A DNA stretch of 64,000 nucleotides from contig CM056582.1 in the NCBI GenBank assembly GCA_029721435.1, positions 44,164,611 through 44,228,610 of the forward strand, written 5' to 3'. The number at the start of each line of letters is the position of its first letter. Within the stretch, counting starts at the first letter, position 1. A program made the position numbers and the translations under genes. Below are positions 48,026 to 60,602 of this stretch, one piece after another. The DNA comes from Gymnothorax reevesii. Lineage: Eukaryota > Chordata > Actinopteri > Anguilliformes > Muraenidae. The notes beneath the pieces are model-generated. The model was given only the letters and a program-made list of their open reading frames with translations, did not search any database and was not told where the DNA came from.

Positions 48026-48471
48026 CAAAATAGCCATGCAAAGCCTGACATTGTATGTGCTGTAGCATGCCATTCCAAATGTCTGCAATGACCTTTTGCA
48101 GGCCTTGAAAAACAATGGCGATTAAACCTTATGTTAATTTCAGCAATGGCTCCGGAGCTGTCCTTGCTTTCACTATTCCTGGCACAAACAGAACTAATCA
48201 TGCATAGTGTTAGAGGACTTAGACTTCAAATTAGAACTGAAACATTGCTTGCTGTTCATCATTGCTGTCAATGCCAGGGGTCCTGGCGGGCTTCAGTGCT
48301 TGAGCAGTAGGGGTCAGAAGTTATACAAGTAAGAGTTATCCTCTGATATAAAGGCAGCGAAGGGTCTCTTCTGCTCAGAAACCTGCACAGTATTTTGAAA
48401 TTGGTTTTGCTTCCTGGTCTGCCTGGGCAGTAAAAGCGGGAGCATGCCTTTGAGGGCACAGGGGGCAACTC

Positions 48472-48544
48472 TGGAGAATGCGGGCGTCGATCCCGCTACC
48501 TCTCGCATGCTAAGCGAGCGCTCTACTATTTGAGCTAATTCCCC
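48472..48544 (-). tRNA. tRNA-Ala(AGC), G18A variant (unit 27)
   Basis: G18A only. Confidence 0.86.
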
Positions 48545-49347
48545 ACATTTGCATATGAGAAAATTTACAGATGAATTTCCTCAATTTTGATTGAAGATTC
48601 TTCTCAATCTCTCAGTCCTTGCCCAATTTTTAACCTTTCACTTTTGTATTTGGACAGGGTTTCTCCATCATCTTTACCATCAAAGCATGGACAGATGCTT
48701 GATATGACAGCCAACCAGAAGGAGAATACACAAAATGTTTGAGTTGTAACACGCTTGCGCCAACATTACATTGCAAGTGTCTGCATTCATCATTCGAGGG
48801 CAAGATTAAACAATGCCATCAGAAACTTCAGCTCAAATTCAGCATTGTGAACGATTTTATCTCAGACGATGCAAGCGTGTGACGAATGTCTCAAGGTCTT
48901 GGATGCCAAATGGAAATAAATTCAACTTGCGAGCAAACGTTGGGACAATTAACGAGGGAGAGCAAAACATTACTAAGCTATAGGAGTAATTAAAGAAGTG
49001 GAAAGCATCATGGAAATGGACAAGACCATGGTACTGCGTTATGTGGGATGGAAATAAATCAAGGCTCCATCTTGACCATGAAATGTTGCCAAATGCTGTG
49101 AGGGCACTGTTCGAGCGTTTCATGCGGCAGCAGTGGTAGCTCACTTACTTGGTATGAGCCATACGATAAATGAATGTCAGGGGCCACTCTTGATGGTTTG
49201 CTGGAGGATGAATGATTTACCATTTGCAGGTGAGGAAACTGCTCAAAATAGCCTGAAATTTTCTCAGAGATGACAGTTTCTGGAGGACATGCTGTCTTCG
49301 CACGGATTTTTACCATTTGGTGGTATCAGAATTTTGAGTGCAGATTT

Positions 49348-49420
49348 GCCGAAATAGCTCAGTTGGGAGAGCGTTAGACTGAAGATCTAAAGGTCCCTGG
49401 TTCGATCCCGGGTTTCGGCA
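49348..49420 (+). tRNA. tRNA-Phe(GAA) (unit 27)
   Basis: Intact type, class C flank. Confidence 0.97.
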
Positions 49421-49817
49421 ATTTGAGTGCCTTGGCTTGGCGTTGCGAGGAAATTAGGTCTGTTTTTACTTACTTGTGCAAAAACAAGATGACTGGAGTC
49501 CTTTCGTTTGCTTGCCCTGTGAACAAAAAAAGTCAGCTGGACGAAAGAGGCGAATGTACTGTGGGCTGCACGAACAGAATGATGTAGTGTTGGGCAAGAA
49601 TGGTTCTCATGGCAGTGCTGCATCTTGCAAGCCACTTTTAGCCTGGAGAAATATCAGTGCTCAATGGTTAGCTTGTGAAAAAAGTGCTTGTTTGATCACC
49701 AGGCCATGTGTAATAGTGTTGAAAGAACAGAGCTTAGGTTTCCCAATGTCATTCTCAGCGACAATGAGTCAGCTTCTGATCTTTGTTTTGACAGTAACTG
49801 AGGGAAAAAACCTCCAA

Positions 49818-49889
49818 CTCCCCGTCGGGGAATCGAACCCCGGCCTCCCGCGTGACAGGCGGGGATACTCACCACTATACTAACGAGGA
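49818..49889 (-). tRNA. tRNA-Asp(GTC), variable-loop variant (unit 27)
   Basis: AGGC variable loop with T6 terminator, matching its block partner at 29335. Confidence 0.95.
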
Positions 49890-50335
49890 CAAAATAGTCA
49901 TGCAAAGCCTGACATTGTATGTGCTGTAGCATGCCATTCCAAATGTCTGCAATGACCTTTTGCAGGCCTTGTAAAACAATGGCGATTAAACCTTCTGTTA
50001 ATTTCAGCAATGGCTCCGGAGCTGTCCTTGCTTTCACTATTCCTGGCACAAACAGAACTAATCATGCATAGTGTTAGAGGACTTAGACTTCAAATTAGAA
50101 CTGAAACATTGCTTGCTGTTCATCATTGCTGTCAATGCCAGGGGTCCTGGCGGGCTTCAGTGCTTGAGCAGTAGGGGTCAGAAGTTATACAAGTAAGAGT
50201 TATCCTCTGATATAAAGGCAGCGAAGGGTCTCTTCTGCTCAGAAACCTGCACAGTATTTTGAAATTGGTTTTGCTTCCTGGTCTGCCTGGGCAGTAAAAG
50301 CAGGAGCATGCCTTTGAGGGCACAGGGGGCAACTC

Positions 50336-50408
50336 TGGAGAATGCGGGCGTCGATCCCGCTACCTCTCGCATGCTAAGCGAGCGCTCTACCATTTGAGCT
50401 AATTCCCC
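50336..50408 (-). tRNA. tRNA-Ala(AGC) (unit 28)
   Basis: Consensus type. Confidence 0.96.
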
Positions 50409-51211
50409 ACATTTGCATATGAGAAAATTTACAGATGAATTTCCTCAATTTTGATTGAAGATTCTTCTCAATCTCTCAGTCCTTGCCCAATTTTTAACCT
50501 TTCACTTTTGTATTTGGACAGGGTTTCTCCATCATCTTTACCATCAAAGCATGGACAGATGCTTGATATGACAGCCAACCAGAAGGAGAATACACAAAAT
50601 GTTTGAGTTGTAACACGCTTGCGCCAACATTACATTGCAAGTGTCTGCATTCATCATTCGAGGGCAAGATTAAACAATGCCATCAGAAACTTCAGCTCAA
50701 ATTCAGCATTGTGAACGATTTTATCTCAGACGATGCAAGCGTGTGACGAATGTCTCAAGGTCTTGGATGCCAAATGGAAATAAATTCAACTTGCGAGCAA
50801 ACGTTGGGACAATTAACGAGGGAGAGCAAAACATTACTAAGCTATAGGAGTAATTAAAGAAGTGGAAAGCATCATGGAAATGGACAAGACCATGGTACTG
50901 CGTTATGTGGGATGGAAATAAATCAAGGCTCCATCTTGACCATGAAATGTTGCCAAATGCTGTGAGGGCACTGTTCGAGCGTTTCATGCGGCAGCAGTGG
51001 TAGCTCACTTACTTGGTATGAGCCATACGATAAATGAATGTCAGGGGCCACTCTTGATGGTTTGCTGGAGGATGAATGATTTACCATTTGCAGGTGAGGA
51101 AACTGCTCAAAATAGCCTGAAATTTTCTCAGAGATGACAGTTTCTGGAGGACATGCTGTCTTCGCACGGATTTTTACCATTTGGTGGTATCACAATATTT
51201 AGTGCAGATTT

Positions 51212-51284
51212 GCCAAAATACCTCAGTTGGGAGAGCGTTAGACTGAAGATTTAAAGGTCCCTGGTTCAATCCCGGGTTTCGTCA
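51212..51284 (+). pseudogene. Degenerate tRNA-Phe(GAA) (unit 28)
   Basis: Class B changes. Confidence 0.82.
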
Positions 51285-51681
51285 ATTTGAGTGCCTTGGC
51301 TTGGCGTTGTGAGGAAATGAGGTCTGTTTTTACTTACTTGTGCAAAAACAAGATGACTGGAGTCGTTTCGTTTGCTTGCCCTGTGAACAAAAAAAGTCAG
51401 CTGGACGAAAGAGGCGAATGTACTGTGGGCTGCACGAACAGAATGATGTAGTGTTGGGCAAGAATGGTTCTCATGGCAGTGCTGCATCTTGCAAGCCACT
51501 TTTAGCCTGGAGAAATATCAGTGCTCAATGGTTAGCTTTTGAAAAAAGTGCTTCTTTGATCACCAGGCCATGTGTAATAGTGTTGAAAGAACAGAGCTTA
51601 AGTTTCCCAATGTCATTCTCAGCGACAATGAGTCAGCTTCTGATCTTTGTTTTGACAGTAACTGAGGGAAAAAACCTCCAA

Positions 51682-51753
51682 CTCCCCGTCGGGGAATCGA
51701 ACCCCGGTCTCCCGCGTGACAGGCGGGGATACTCACCACTATACTAACGAGGA
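51682..51753 (-). tRNA. tRNA-Asp(GTC) (unit 28)
   Basis: Matches the reference; T6 terminator. Confidence 0.96.
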
Positions 51754-52199
51754 CAAAATAGCCACGCAAAGCCTGATATTGTATGTGCTGTAGCATGCCA
51801 TTCCAAATGTCTGCAATGACCTTTTGCAGGCCTTGTAAAACAATGGCGATTAAACCTGATGTTAATTTCAGCAATGGCTCCGGAGCTGTCCTTGCTTTCA
51901 CTATTCCTGGCACAAACAGAACTAATCATGAATAGTGTTAGAGGACTTAGACTTCAAATTAGAACTGAAACATTGCTTGCTGTTCATCATTGCTGTCAAT
52001 GCCAGGGGTCCTGGCGGGCTTCAGTGCTTGAGCAGTAGGGGTCAGAAGTTATACAAGTAAGAGTTATCCTCTGATATAAAGGCAGCGAAGGGTCTCTTCT
52101 GCTCAGAAACCTGCACAGTATTTTGAAATTGGTTTTGCTTCCTGGTCTGCCTGGGCAGTAAAAGCAGGAGCATGCCTTTGAGGGCACAGGGGGCAAGTC

Positions 52200-52272
52200 T
52201 GGAGAATGCGGGCGTCGATCCCGCTACCTCTCGCATGCTAAGCGAGCGCTCTACTATTTCAGCTAATTCCCC
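52200..52272 (-). tRNA. tRNA-Ala(AGC), D-arm variant (unit 29)
   Basis: C13G and G18A; octamer absent. Confidence 0.78.
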
Positions 52273-53075
52273 ACCTTTGTTTATGAGAAAATTTACAGAT
52301 TAATTTCCTCAATTTTGAGAGAAGATTCTTCTCAATCTCTCAGTCCTTGCCCAATTTTTAACCTTTCACTTTTGTATTTGGACAGGGTTTCTCCATCATC
52401 TTTACCGTCAAAGCAAGGACAGATGCTTGATATGACAGCCAACCAGAAGGAGAATACACAAAATGTTTGAGTTGTAACACACTTGCGCCAACATCACATT
52501 GCAAGTGTCTGCATTCATCATTCGAGGGCGAGATTAAACAATGCCATCAGAAACTTCAGCTCAAATTCAGCATTATGAACGAATTTATCTCAGACGATGC
52601 AAGCGTGTGACGAATGACTCAAGGTCTTTGATGCCAAATGGAAATAAATTCAACTTGCGAGCAAACGTTGGGACAATTAACGAGGGAGAGCAAAGCATTA
52701 CTAAGCTATAGGAGTAATTAAAGAAGTGGAAAGCATCATGGAAATGGACAAGACCATGGTACTGCGTTATGTGGGATGGAAATAAATCAAGGCTCCATCT
52801 TGACCATGAAATGTTGCCAAATGCTGTGAGGGCACTGTTCGAGCATTTCATGCGGCAGCAGTGGTAGCTCACTTACTTGGTATGAGCCATACGATAAATG
52901 AATGTCAGGGGCCACTCTTGATGGTTTGCTGGAGGATGAATGATTTACCATTTGCAGGTGAGGAAACTGCTCAAAATAGCCTGAAATTTTCTCAGAGATG
53001 ACAGTTTCTGGAGGAAATGCTGTCTTTGCACGGATTTTTACCGTTTGGTGGTATCAGAATTTTGAGTGCAGATTT

Positions 53076-53148
53076 GCCGAAATAGCTCAGTTGGGAGAGC
53101 GTTAGACTGAAGATCTAAAGGTCCCTGGTTCGATCCCGGGTTTCGGCA
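53076..53148 (+). tRNA. tRNA-Phe(GAA) (unit 29)
   Basis: Intact type, class A flank. Confidence 0.97.
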
Positions 53149-53546
53149 ATTTGAGTGCCTTGGCTTGGCGTTGCGAGGAAATTAGGTCTGTTTTTACTTA
53201 CTTGTGCAAAAACAAGATGACTGGAGTCCTTTCGTTTGCATGCCCTGTGAACAAAAAAAGTCAGCTGGACGAAAGAGGCGAATGTACTGTGGGCTGCACG
53301 AACAGAATGATGTAGTGTTGGGCAAGAATGGTTCTCATGGCAGTGCTGCATCTTGCAAGCCACTTTTAGCCTGGAGAAATATCAGTGCTCAATGGTTAGC
53401 TTTTGAAAAAAGTGCTTGTTTGATCACCAGGCCATGTGTAATAGTGTTGAAAGAACAGAGCTTAGGTTTCCCAATGTCATTCTCAGCGAAAATGAGTCAG
53501 CTTTTGATCTTTGTTTTGACAGTAACTGAGGGAAAAAAACCTCCAA

Positions 53547-53618
53547 CTCCCCGTCGGGGAATCGAACCCCGGTCTCCCGCGTGACAGGCGGGGATACTCA
53601 CCACTATACTAACGAGGA
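53547..53618 (-). tRNA. tRNA-Asp(GTC) (unit 29)
   Basis: Matches the reference; T7 terminator. Confidence 0.96.
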
Positions 53619-54064
53619 CAAAATAGCCATGCAAAGCCTGACATTGTATGTGCTGTAGCATGCCATTCCAAATGTCTGCAATGACCTTTTGCAGGCCTTG
53701 AAAAACAATGGCGATTAAACCTTATGTTAATTTCAGCAATGGCTCCGGAGCTGTCCTTGCTTTCACTATTCCTGGCACAAACAGAACTAATCATGCATAG
53801 TGTTAGAGGACTTAGACTTCAAATTAGAACTGAAACATTGCTTGCTGTTCATCATTGCTGTCAATGCCAGGGGTCCTGGCGGGCTTCAGTGCTTGAGCAG
53901 TAGGGGTCAGAAGTTATACAAGTAAGAGTTATCCTCTGATATAAAGGCAGCGAAGGGTCTCTTCTGCTCAGAAACCTGCACAGTATTTTGAAATTGGTTT
54001 TGCTTCCTGGTCTGCCTGGGCAGTAAAAGCGGGAGCATGCCTTTGAGGGCACAGGGGGCAACTC

Positions 54065-54137
54065 TGGAGAATGCGGGCGTCGATCCCGCTACCTCTCGCA
54101 TGCTAAGCGAGCGCTCTACTATTTGAGCTAATTCCCC
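54065..54137 (-). tRNA. tRNA-Ala(AGC), G18A variant (unit 30)
   Basis: G18A only; paired with a degenerate Phe gene, as in unit 12. Confidence 0.86.
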
Positions 54138-54940
54138 ACATTTGCATATGAGAAAATTTACAGATGAATTTCCTCAATTTTGATTGAAGATTCTTCTCAA
54201 TCTCTCAGTCCTTGCCCAATTTTTAACCTTTCACTTTTGTATTTGGACAGGGTTTCTCCATCATCTTTACCATCAAAGCATGGACAGATGCTTGATATGA
54301 CAGCCAACCAGAAGGAGAATACACAAAATGTTTGAGTTGTAACACGCTTGCGCCAACATTACATTGCAAGTGTCTGCATTCATCATTCGAGGGCAAGATT
54401 AAACAATGCCATCAGAAACTTCAGCTCAAATTCAGCATTGTGAACGATTTTATCTCAGACGATGCAAGCGTGTGACGAATGTCTCAAGGTCTTGGATGCC
54501 AAATGGAAATAAATTCAACTTGCGAGCAAACGTTGGGACAATTAACGAGGGAGAGCAAAACATTACTAAGCTATAGGAGTAATTAAAGAAGTGGAAAGCA
54601 TCATGGAAATGGACAAGACCATGGTACTGCGTTATGTGGGATGGAAATAAATCAAGGCTCCATCTTGACCATGAAATGTTGCCAAATGCTGTGAGGGCAC
54701 TGTTCGAGCGTTTCATGCGGCAGCAGTGGTAGCTCACTTACTTGGTATGAGCCATACGATAAATGAATGTCAGGGGCCACTCTTGATGGTTTGCTGGAGG
54801 ATGAATGATTTACCATTTGCAGGTGAGGAAACTGCTCAAAATAGCCTGAAATTTTCTCAGAGATGACAGTTTCTGGAGGACATGCTGTCTTCGCACGGAT
54901 TTTTACCATTTGGTGGTATCACAATATTTAGTGCAGATTT

Positions 54941-55013
54941 GCCAAAATACCTCAGTTGGGAGAGCGTTAGACTGAAGATTTAAAGGTCCCTGGTTCAATC
55001 CCGGGTTTCGTCA
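54941..55013 (+). pseudogene. Degenerate tRNA-Phe(GAA) (unit 30)
   Basis: Class B changes; its block partner (unit 19) is a hybrid instead. Confidence 0.82.
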
Positions 55014-55410
55014 ATTTGAGTGCCTTGGCTTGGCGTTGTGAGGAAATGAGGTCTGTTTTTACTTACTTGTGCAAAAACAAGATGACTGGAGTCGTTTCGT
55101 TTGCTTGCCCTGTGAACAAAAAAAGTCAGCTGGACGAAAGAGGCGAATGTACTGTGGGCTGCACGAACAGAATGATGTAGTGTTGGGCAAGAATGGTTCT
55201 CATGGCAGTGCTGCATCTTGCAAGCCACTTTTAGCCTGGAGAAATATCAGTGCTCAATGGTTAGCTTTTGAAAAAAGTGCTTCTTTGATCACCAGGCCAT
55301 GTGTAATAGTGTTGAAAGAACAGAGCTTAAGTTTCCCAATGTCATTCTCAGCGACAATGAGTCAGCTTCTGATCTTTGTTTTGACAGTAACTGAGGGAAA
55401 AAACCTCCAA

Positions 55411-55482
55411 CTCCCCGTCGGGGAATCGAACCCCGGTCTCCCGCGTGACAGGCGGGGATACTCACCACTATACTAACGAGGA
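55411..55482 (-). tRNA. tRNA-Asp(GTC) (unit 30)
   Basis: Matches the reference; T6 terminator. Confidence 0.96.
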
Positions 55483-55928
55483 CAAAATAGCCATGCAAAG
55501 CCTGACATTGTATGTGCTGTAGCATGCCATTCCAAATGTCTGCAATGACCTTTTGCAGGCCTTGTAAAACAATGGCGATTAAACCTTCTGTTAATTTCAG
55601 CAATGGCTCCGGAGCTGTCCTTTCTTTCACTATTCCTGGCACAAACAGAACTAATCATGCATAGTGTTAGAGGACTTAGACTTCAAATTAGAACTGAAAC
55701 ATTGCTTGCTGTTCATCATTGCTGTCAATGCCAGGGGTCCTGGCGGGCTTCAGTGCTTGAGCAGTAGGGGTCAGAAGTTATACAAGTAAGAGTTATCCTC
55801 TGATATAAAGGCAGCGAAGGGTCTCTTCTGCTCAGAAACCTGCACTGTATTTTGAAATTGGTTTTGCTTCCTGGTCTGCCTGAGCAGTAAAAGCAGGAGC
55901 ATGCCTTTGAGGGCACAGGGGGCAACTC

Positions 55929-56001
55929 TGGAGAATGCGGGCGTCGATCCCGCTACCTCTCACATGCTTAGCGAGCGCTCTACCATTTGAGCTAATTCCC
56001 C
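55929..56001 (-). tRNA. tRNA-Ala(AGC) with base 33 changed to A (unit 31)
   Basis: Same T33-to-A change and G30-U40 wobble as 35446..35518, but the T stem is fully paired here. Confidence 0.75.
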
Positions 56002-56804
56002 ACATTTGCATATGAGAAAATTTACCGATGAATTTCCTCAATTTTGAGTGAAGATTCTTCTCAATCTCTCAGTCCTTGCCCAATTTTTAACCTTTCACTT
56101 TTGTATTTGGACAGGGTTTCTCCATCATCTTTACCATCAAAGCATGGACAGATGCTTGATATGACAGCCAACCAGAAAAAGAATACACAAAATGTTTGAG
56201 TTGTAACACGCTTGCGCCAACATTACATTGCAAGTGTCTGCATTCATCATTCGAGGGCAAGATTAAACAATGCCATCAGAAACTTCAGCTCAAATTCAGC
56301 ATTGTGAACGATTTTATCTCAGACGATGCAAGCGTGTGACGAATGACTCAAGGTCTTTGATGCCAAATGGAAATAAATTCAACTTGCGAGCAAACGTTGG
56401 GACAATTAACGAGGGAGAGCAAAGCATTACTAAGCTATAGGAGTAATTAAAGAAGTGGAAAGCATCATGGAAATGGACAAGACCATGGTACTGCGTTATG
56501 TGGGATGGAAATAAATCAAGGCTCCATCTTGACCATGAAATGTTGCCAAATGCTGTGAGGGCACTGTTCGAGCATTTCATGCGGCAGCAGTGGTAGCTCA
56601 CTTACTTGGTATGAGCCATACGATAAATGAATGTCAGGGGCCACTCTTGATGGTTTGCTGGAGGATGAATGATTTACCATTTGCAGGTGAGGAAACTGCT
56701 CAAAATAGCCTGAAATTTTCTCAGAGATGACAGTTTCTGGAGGAAATGCTGTCTTTGCACGGATTTTTACCGTTTGGTGGTATCAGAATTTTGAGTGCAG
56801 ATTT

Positions 56805-56877
56805 GCCGAAATAGCTCAGTTGGGAGAGCGTTAGACTGAAGATCTAAAGGTCCCTGGTTCGATCCCGGGTTTCGGCA
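56805..56877 (+). tRNA. tRNA-Phe(GAA) (unit 31)
   Basis: Intact type. A 5-bp deletion follows 9 nt downstream at 56886/56887. Confidence 0.97.
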
Positions 56878-56885
56878 ATTTGAGT

Positions 56886-56887
56886 GG
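56886..56887. other. Private 5-bp deletion junction in unit 31
   Basis: GAGTG joins GCTTGGCG here, where other units read GAGTGCCTTGGCTTGGCG. It shortens the unit to 1860 bp and the Phe trailer by 5 nt. Confidence 0.95.
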
Positions 56888-57270
56888 CTTGGCGTTGCGA
56901 GGAAATTAGGTCTGTTTTTACTTACTTGTGCAAAAACAAGATGACTGGAGTCCTTTCGTTTGCATGCCCTGTGAACAAAAAAAGTCAGCTGGACGAAAGA
57001 GGCGAATGTACTGTGGGCTGCACGAACAGAATGATGTAGTGTTGGGCAAGAATGGTTCTCATGGCAGTGCTGCATCTTGCAAGCCACTTTTAGCCTGGAG
57101 AAATATCAGTGCTCAATGGTTAGCTTTTGAAAAAAGTGCTTGTTTGATCACCAGGCCATGTGTAATAGTGTTGAAAGAACAGAGCTTAGGTTTCCCAATG
57201 TCATTCTCAGCGAAAATGAGTCAGCTTTTGATCTTTGTTTTGACAGTAACTGAGGGAAAAAAACCTCCAA

Positions 57271-57342
57271 CTCCCCGTCGGGGAATCGAACCCCGGTCTC
57301 CCGCGGGACAGGCGGGGATACTCACCACTATACTAACGAGGA
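57271..57342 (-). tRNA. tRNA-Asp(GTC), base 37 changed to C (unit 31)
   Basis: Position 57306 changes the anticodon loop from CTGTCAC to CTGTCCC. Anticodon GTC is kept but the conserved purine 37 becomes C. It is the only Asp copy with this change, and decoding may be impaired. Confidence 0.88.
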
Positions 57343-57788
57343 CAAAATAGCCATGCAAAGCCTGACATTGTATGTGCTGTAGCATGCCATTCCAAATGTC
57401 TGCAATGACCTTTTGCAGGCCTTGAAAAACAATGGCGATTAAACCTTATGTTAATTTCAGCAATGGCTCCGGAGCTGTCCTTGCTTTCACTATTCCTGGC
57501 ACAAACAGAACTAATCATGCATAGTGTTAGAGGACTTAGACTTCAAATTAGAACTGAAACATTGCTTGCTGTTCATCATTGCTGTCAATGCCAGGGGTCC
57601 TGGCGGGCTTCAGTGCTTGAGCAGTAGGGGTCAGAAGTTATACAAGTAAGAGTTATCCTCTGATATAAAGGCAGCGAAGGGTCTCTTCTGCTCAGAAACC
57701 TGCACAGTATTTTGAAATTGGTTTTGCTTCCTGGTCTGCCTGGGCAGTAAAAGCGGGAGCATGCCTTTGAGGGCACAGGGGGCAACTC

Positions 57789-57861
57789 TGGAGAATGCGG
57801 GCGTCGATCCCGCTACCTCTCGCATGCTAAGCGAGCGCTCTACTATTTGAGCTAATTCCCC
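57789..57861 (-). tRNA. tRNA-Ala(AGC), G18A variant (unit 32)
   Basis: G18A only. Confidence 0.86.
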
Positions 57862-58664
57862 ACATTTGCATATGAGAAAATTTACAGATGAATTTCCTCA
57901 ATTTTGATTGAAGATTCTTCTCAATCTCTCAGTCCTTGCCCAATTTTTAACCTTTCACTTTTGTATTTGGACAGGGTTTCTCCATCATCTTTACCATCAA
58001 AGCATGGACAGATGCTTGATATGACAGCCAACCAGAAGGAGAATACACAAAATGTTTGAGTTGTAACACGCTTGCGCCAACATTACATTGCAAGTGTCTG
58101 CATTCATCATTCGAGGGCAAGATTAAACAATGCCATCAGAAACTTCAGCTCAAATTCAGCATTGTGAACGATTTTATCTCAGACGATGCAAGCGTGTGAC
58201 GAATGTCTCAAGGTCTTGGATGCCAAATGGAAATAAATTCAACTTGCGAGCAAACGTTGGGACAATTAACGAGGGAGAGCAAAACATTACTAAGCTATAG
58301 GAGTAATTAAAGAAGTGGAAAGCATCATGGAAATGGACAAGACCATGGTACTGCGTTATGTGGGATGGAAATAAATCAAGGCTCCATCTTGACCATGAAA
58401 TGTTGCCAAATGCTGTGAGGGCACTGTTCGAGCGTTTCATGCGGCAGCAGTGGTAGCTCACTTACTTGGTATGAGCCATACGATAAATGAATGTCAGGGG
58501 CCACTCTTGATGGTTTGCTGGAGGATGAATGATTTACCATTTGCAGGTGAGGAAACTGCTCAAAATAGCCTGAAATTTTCTCAGAGATGACAGTTTCTGG
58601 AGGACATGCTGTCTTCGCACGGATTTTTACCATTTGGTGGTATCAGAATTTTGAGTGCAGATTT

Positions 58665-58737
58665 GCCGAAATAGCTCAGTTGGGAGAGCGTTAGACTGAA
58701 GATCTAAAGGTCCCTGGTTCGATCCCGGGTTTCGGCA
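58665..58737 (+). tRNA. tRNA-Phe(GAA) (unit 32)
   Basis: Intact type, class C flank. Confidence 0.97.
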
Positions 58738-59135
58738 ATTTGAGTGCCTTGGCTTGGCGTTGCGAGGAAATTAGGTCTGTTTTTACTTACTTGTGCAAAA
58801 ACAAGATGACTGGAGTCCTTTCGTTTGCTTGCCCTGTGAACAAAAAAAGTCAGCTGGACGAAAGAGGCGAATGTACTGTGGGCTGCACGAACAGAATGAT
58901 GTAGTGTTGGGCAAGAATGGTTCTCATGGCAGTGCTGCATCTTGCAAGCCACTTTTAGCCTGGAGAAATATCAGTGCTCAATGGTTAGCTTTTGAAAAAA
59001 GTGCTTGTTTGATCACCAGGCCATGTGTAATAGTGTTGAAAGAACAGAGCTTAGGTTTCCCAATGTCATTCTCAGCGAAAATGAGTCAGCTTTTGATCTT
59101 TGTTTTGACAGTAACTGAGGGAAAAAAACCTCCAA

Positions 59136-59207
59136 CTCCCCGTCGGGGAATCGAACCCCGGTCTCCCGCGTGACAGGCGGGGATACTCACCACTATACTA
59201 ACGAGGA
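59136..59207 (-). tRNA. tRNA-Asp(GTC) (unit 32)
   Basis: Matches the reference; T7 terminator. Confidence 0.96.
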
Positions 59208-59653
59208 CAAAATAGCCATGCAAAGCCTGACATTGTATGTGCTGTAGCATGCCATTCCAAATGTCTGCAATGACCTTTTGCAGGCCTTGAAAAACAATGG
59301 CGATTAAACCTTATGTTAATTTCAGCAATGGCTCCGGAGCTGTCCTTGCTTTCACTATTCCTGGCACAAACAGAACTAATCATGCATAGTGTTAGAGGAC
59401 TTAGACTTCAAATTAGAACTGAAACATTGCTTGCTGTTCATCATTGCTGTCAATGCCAGGGGTCCTGGCGGGCTTCAGTGCTTGAGCAGTAGGGGTCAGA
59501 AGTTATACAAGTAAGAGTTATCCTCTGATATAAAGGCAGCGAAGGGTCTCTTCTGCTCAGAAACCTGCACAGTATTTTGAAATTGGTTTTGCTTCCTGGT
59601 CTGCCTGGGCAGTAAAAGCAGGAGCATGCCTTTGAGGGCACAGGGGGCAACTC

Positions 59654-59726
59654 TGGAGAATGCGGGCGTCGATCCCGCTACCTCTCGCATGCTAAGCGAG
59701 CGCTCTACCATTTGAGCTAATTCCCC
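59654..59726 (-). tRNA. tRNA-Ala(AGC) (unit 33)
   Basis: Consensus type. Confidence 0.96.
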
Positions 59727-60529
59727 ACATTTGCATATGAGAAAATTTACAGATGAATTTCCTCAATTTTGATTGAAGATTCTTCTCAATCTCTCAGTCC
59801 TTGCCCAATTTTTAACCTTTCACTTTTGTATTTGGACAGGGTTTCTCCATCATCTTTACCATCAAAGCATGGACAGATGCTTGATATGACAGCCAACCAG
59901 AAGGAGAATACACAAAATGTTTGAGTTGTAACACGCTTGCGCCAACATTACATTGCAAGTGTCTGCATTCATCATTCGAGGGCAAGATTAAACAATGCCA
60001 TCAGAAACTTCAGCTCAAATTCAGCATTGTGAACGATTTTATCTCAGACGATGCAAGCGTGTGACGAATGTCTCAAGGTCTTGGATGCCAAATGGAAATA
60101 AATTCAACTTGCGAGCAAACGTTGGGACAATTAACGAGGGAGAGCAAAACATTACTAAGCTATAGGAGTAATTAAAGAAGTGGAAAGCATCATGGAAATG
60201 GACAAGACCATGGTACTGCGTTATGTGGGATGGAAATAAATCAAGGCTCCATCTTGACCATGAAATGTTGCCAAATGCTGTGAGGGCACTGTTCGAGCGT
60301 TTCATGCGGCAGCAGTGGTAGCTCACTTACTTGGTATGAGCCATACGATAAATGAATGTCAGGGGCCACTCTTGATGGTTTGCTGGAGGATGAATGATTT
60401 ACCATTTGCAGGTGAGGAAACTGCTCAAAATAGCCTGAAATTTTCTCAGAGATGACAGTTTCTGGAGGACATGCTGTCTTCGCACGGATTTTTACCATTT
60501 GGTGGTATCACAATATTTAGTGCAGATTT

Positions 60530-60602
60530 GCCAAAATACCTCAGTTGGGAGAGCGTTAGACTGAAGATTGAAAGGTCCCTGGTTCGATCCCGGGTTTCGG
60601 CA
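60530..60602 (+). pseudogene. Hybrid tRNA-Phe(GAA): B-type 5' part, A-type 3' part (unit 33)
   Basis: The 5' acceptor strand, D arm and T40 are class B; the T loop and 3' acceptor strand are intact type. At the switch the 3' anticodon stem has a private G41, giving an A29-G41 mismatch. Mismatches also remain at 4:69 and 10:25. Downstream the A-type tract continues past the class A base in TTTGCATGCC and returns to B-type before GCTTAAG near 60914. Confidence 0.78.

Larger units (their letters stand above)
48450..59631. repeat. Higher-order block, second copy (units 27-32)
   Basis: This block is the partner of units 16-21. The order of Ala types is the same (G18A, consensus, D-arm-altered, G18A, base-33-altered, G18A). 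It differs at the Phe gene of unit 30, which is class B here but hybrid in unit 19. It also has a private 5-bp deletion at 56886/56887 and an Asp gene with a changed base 37. Confidence 0.85.
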
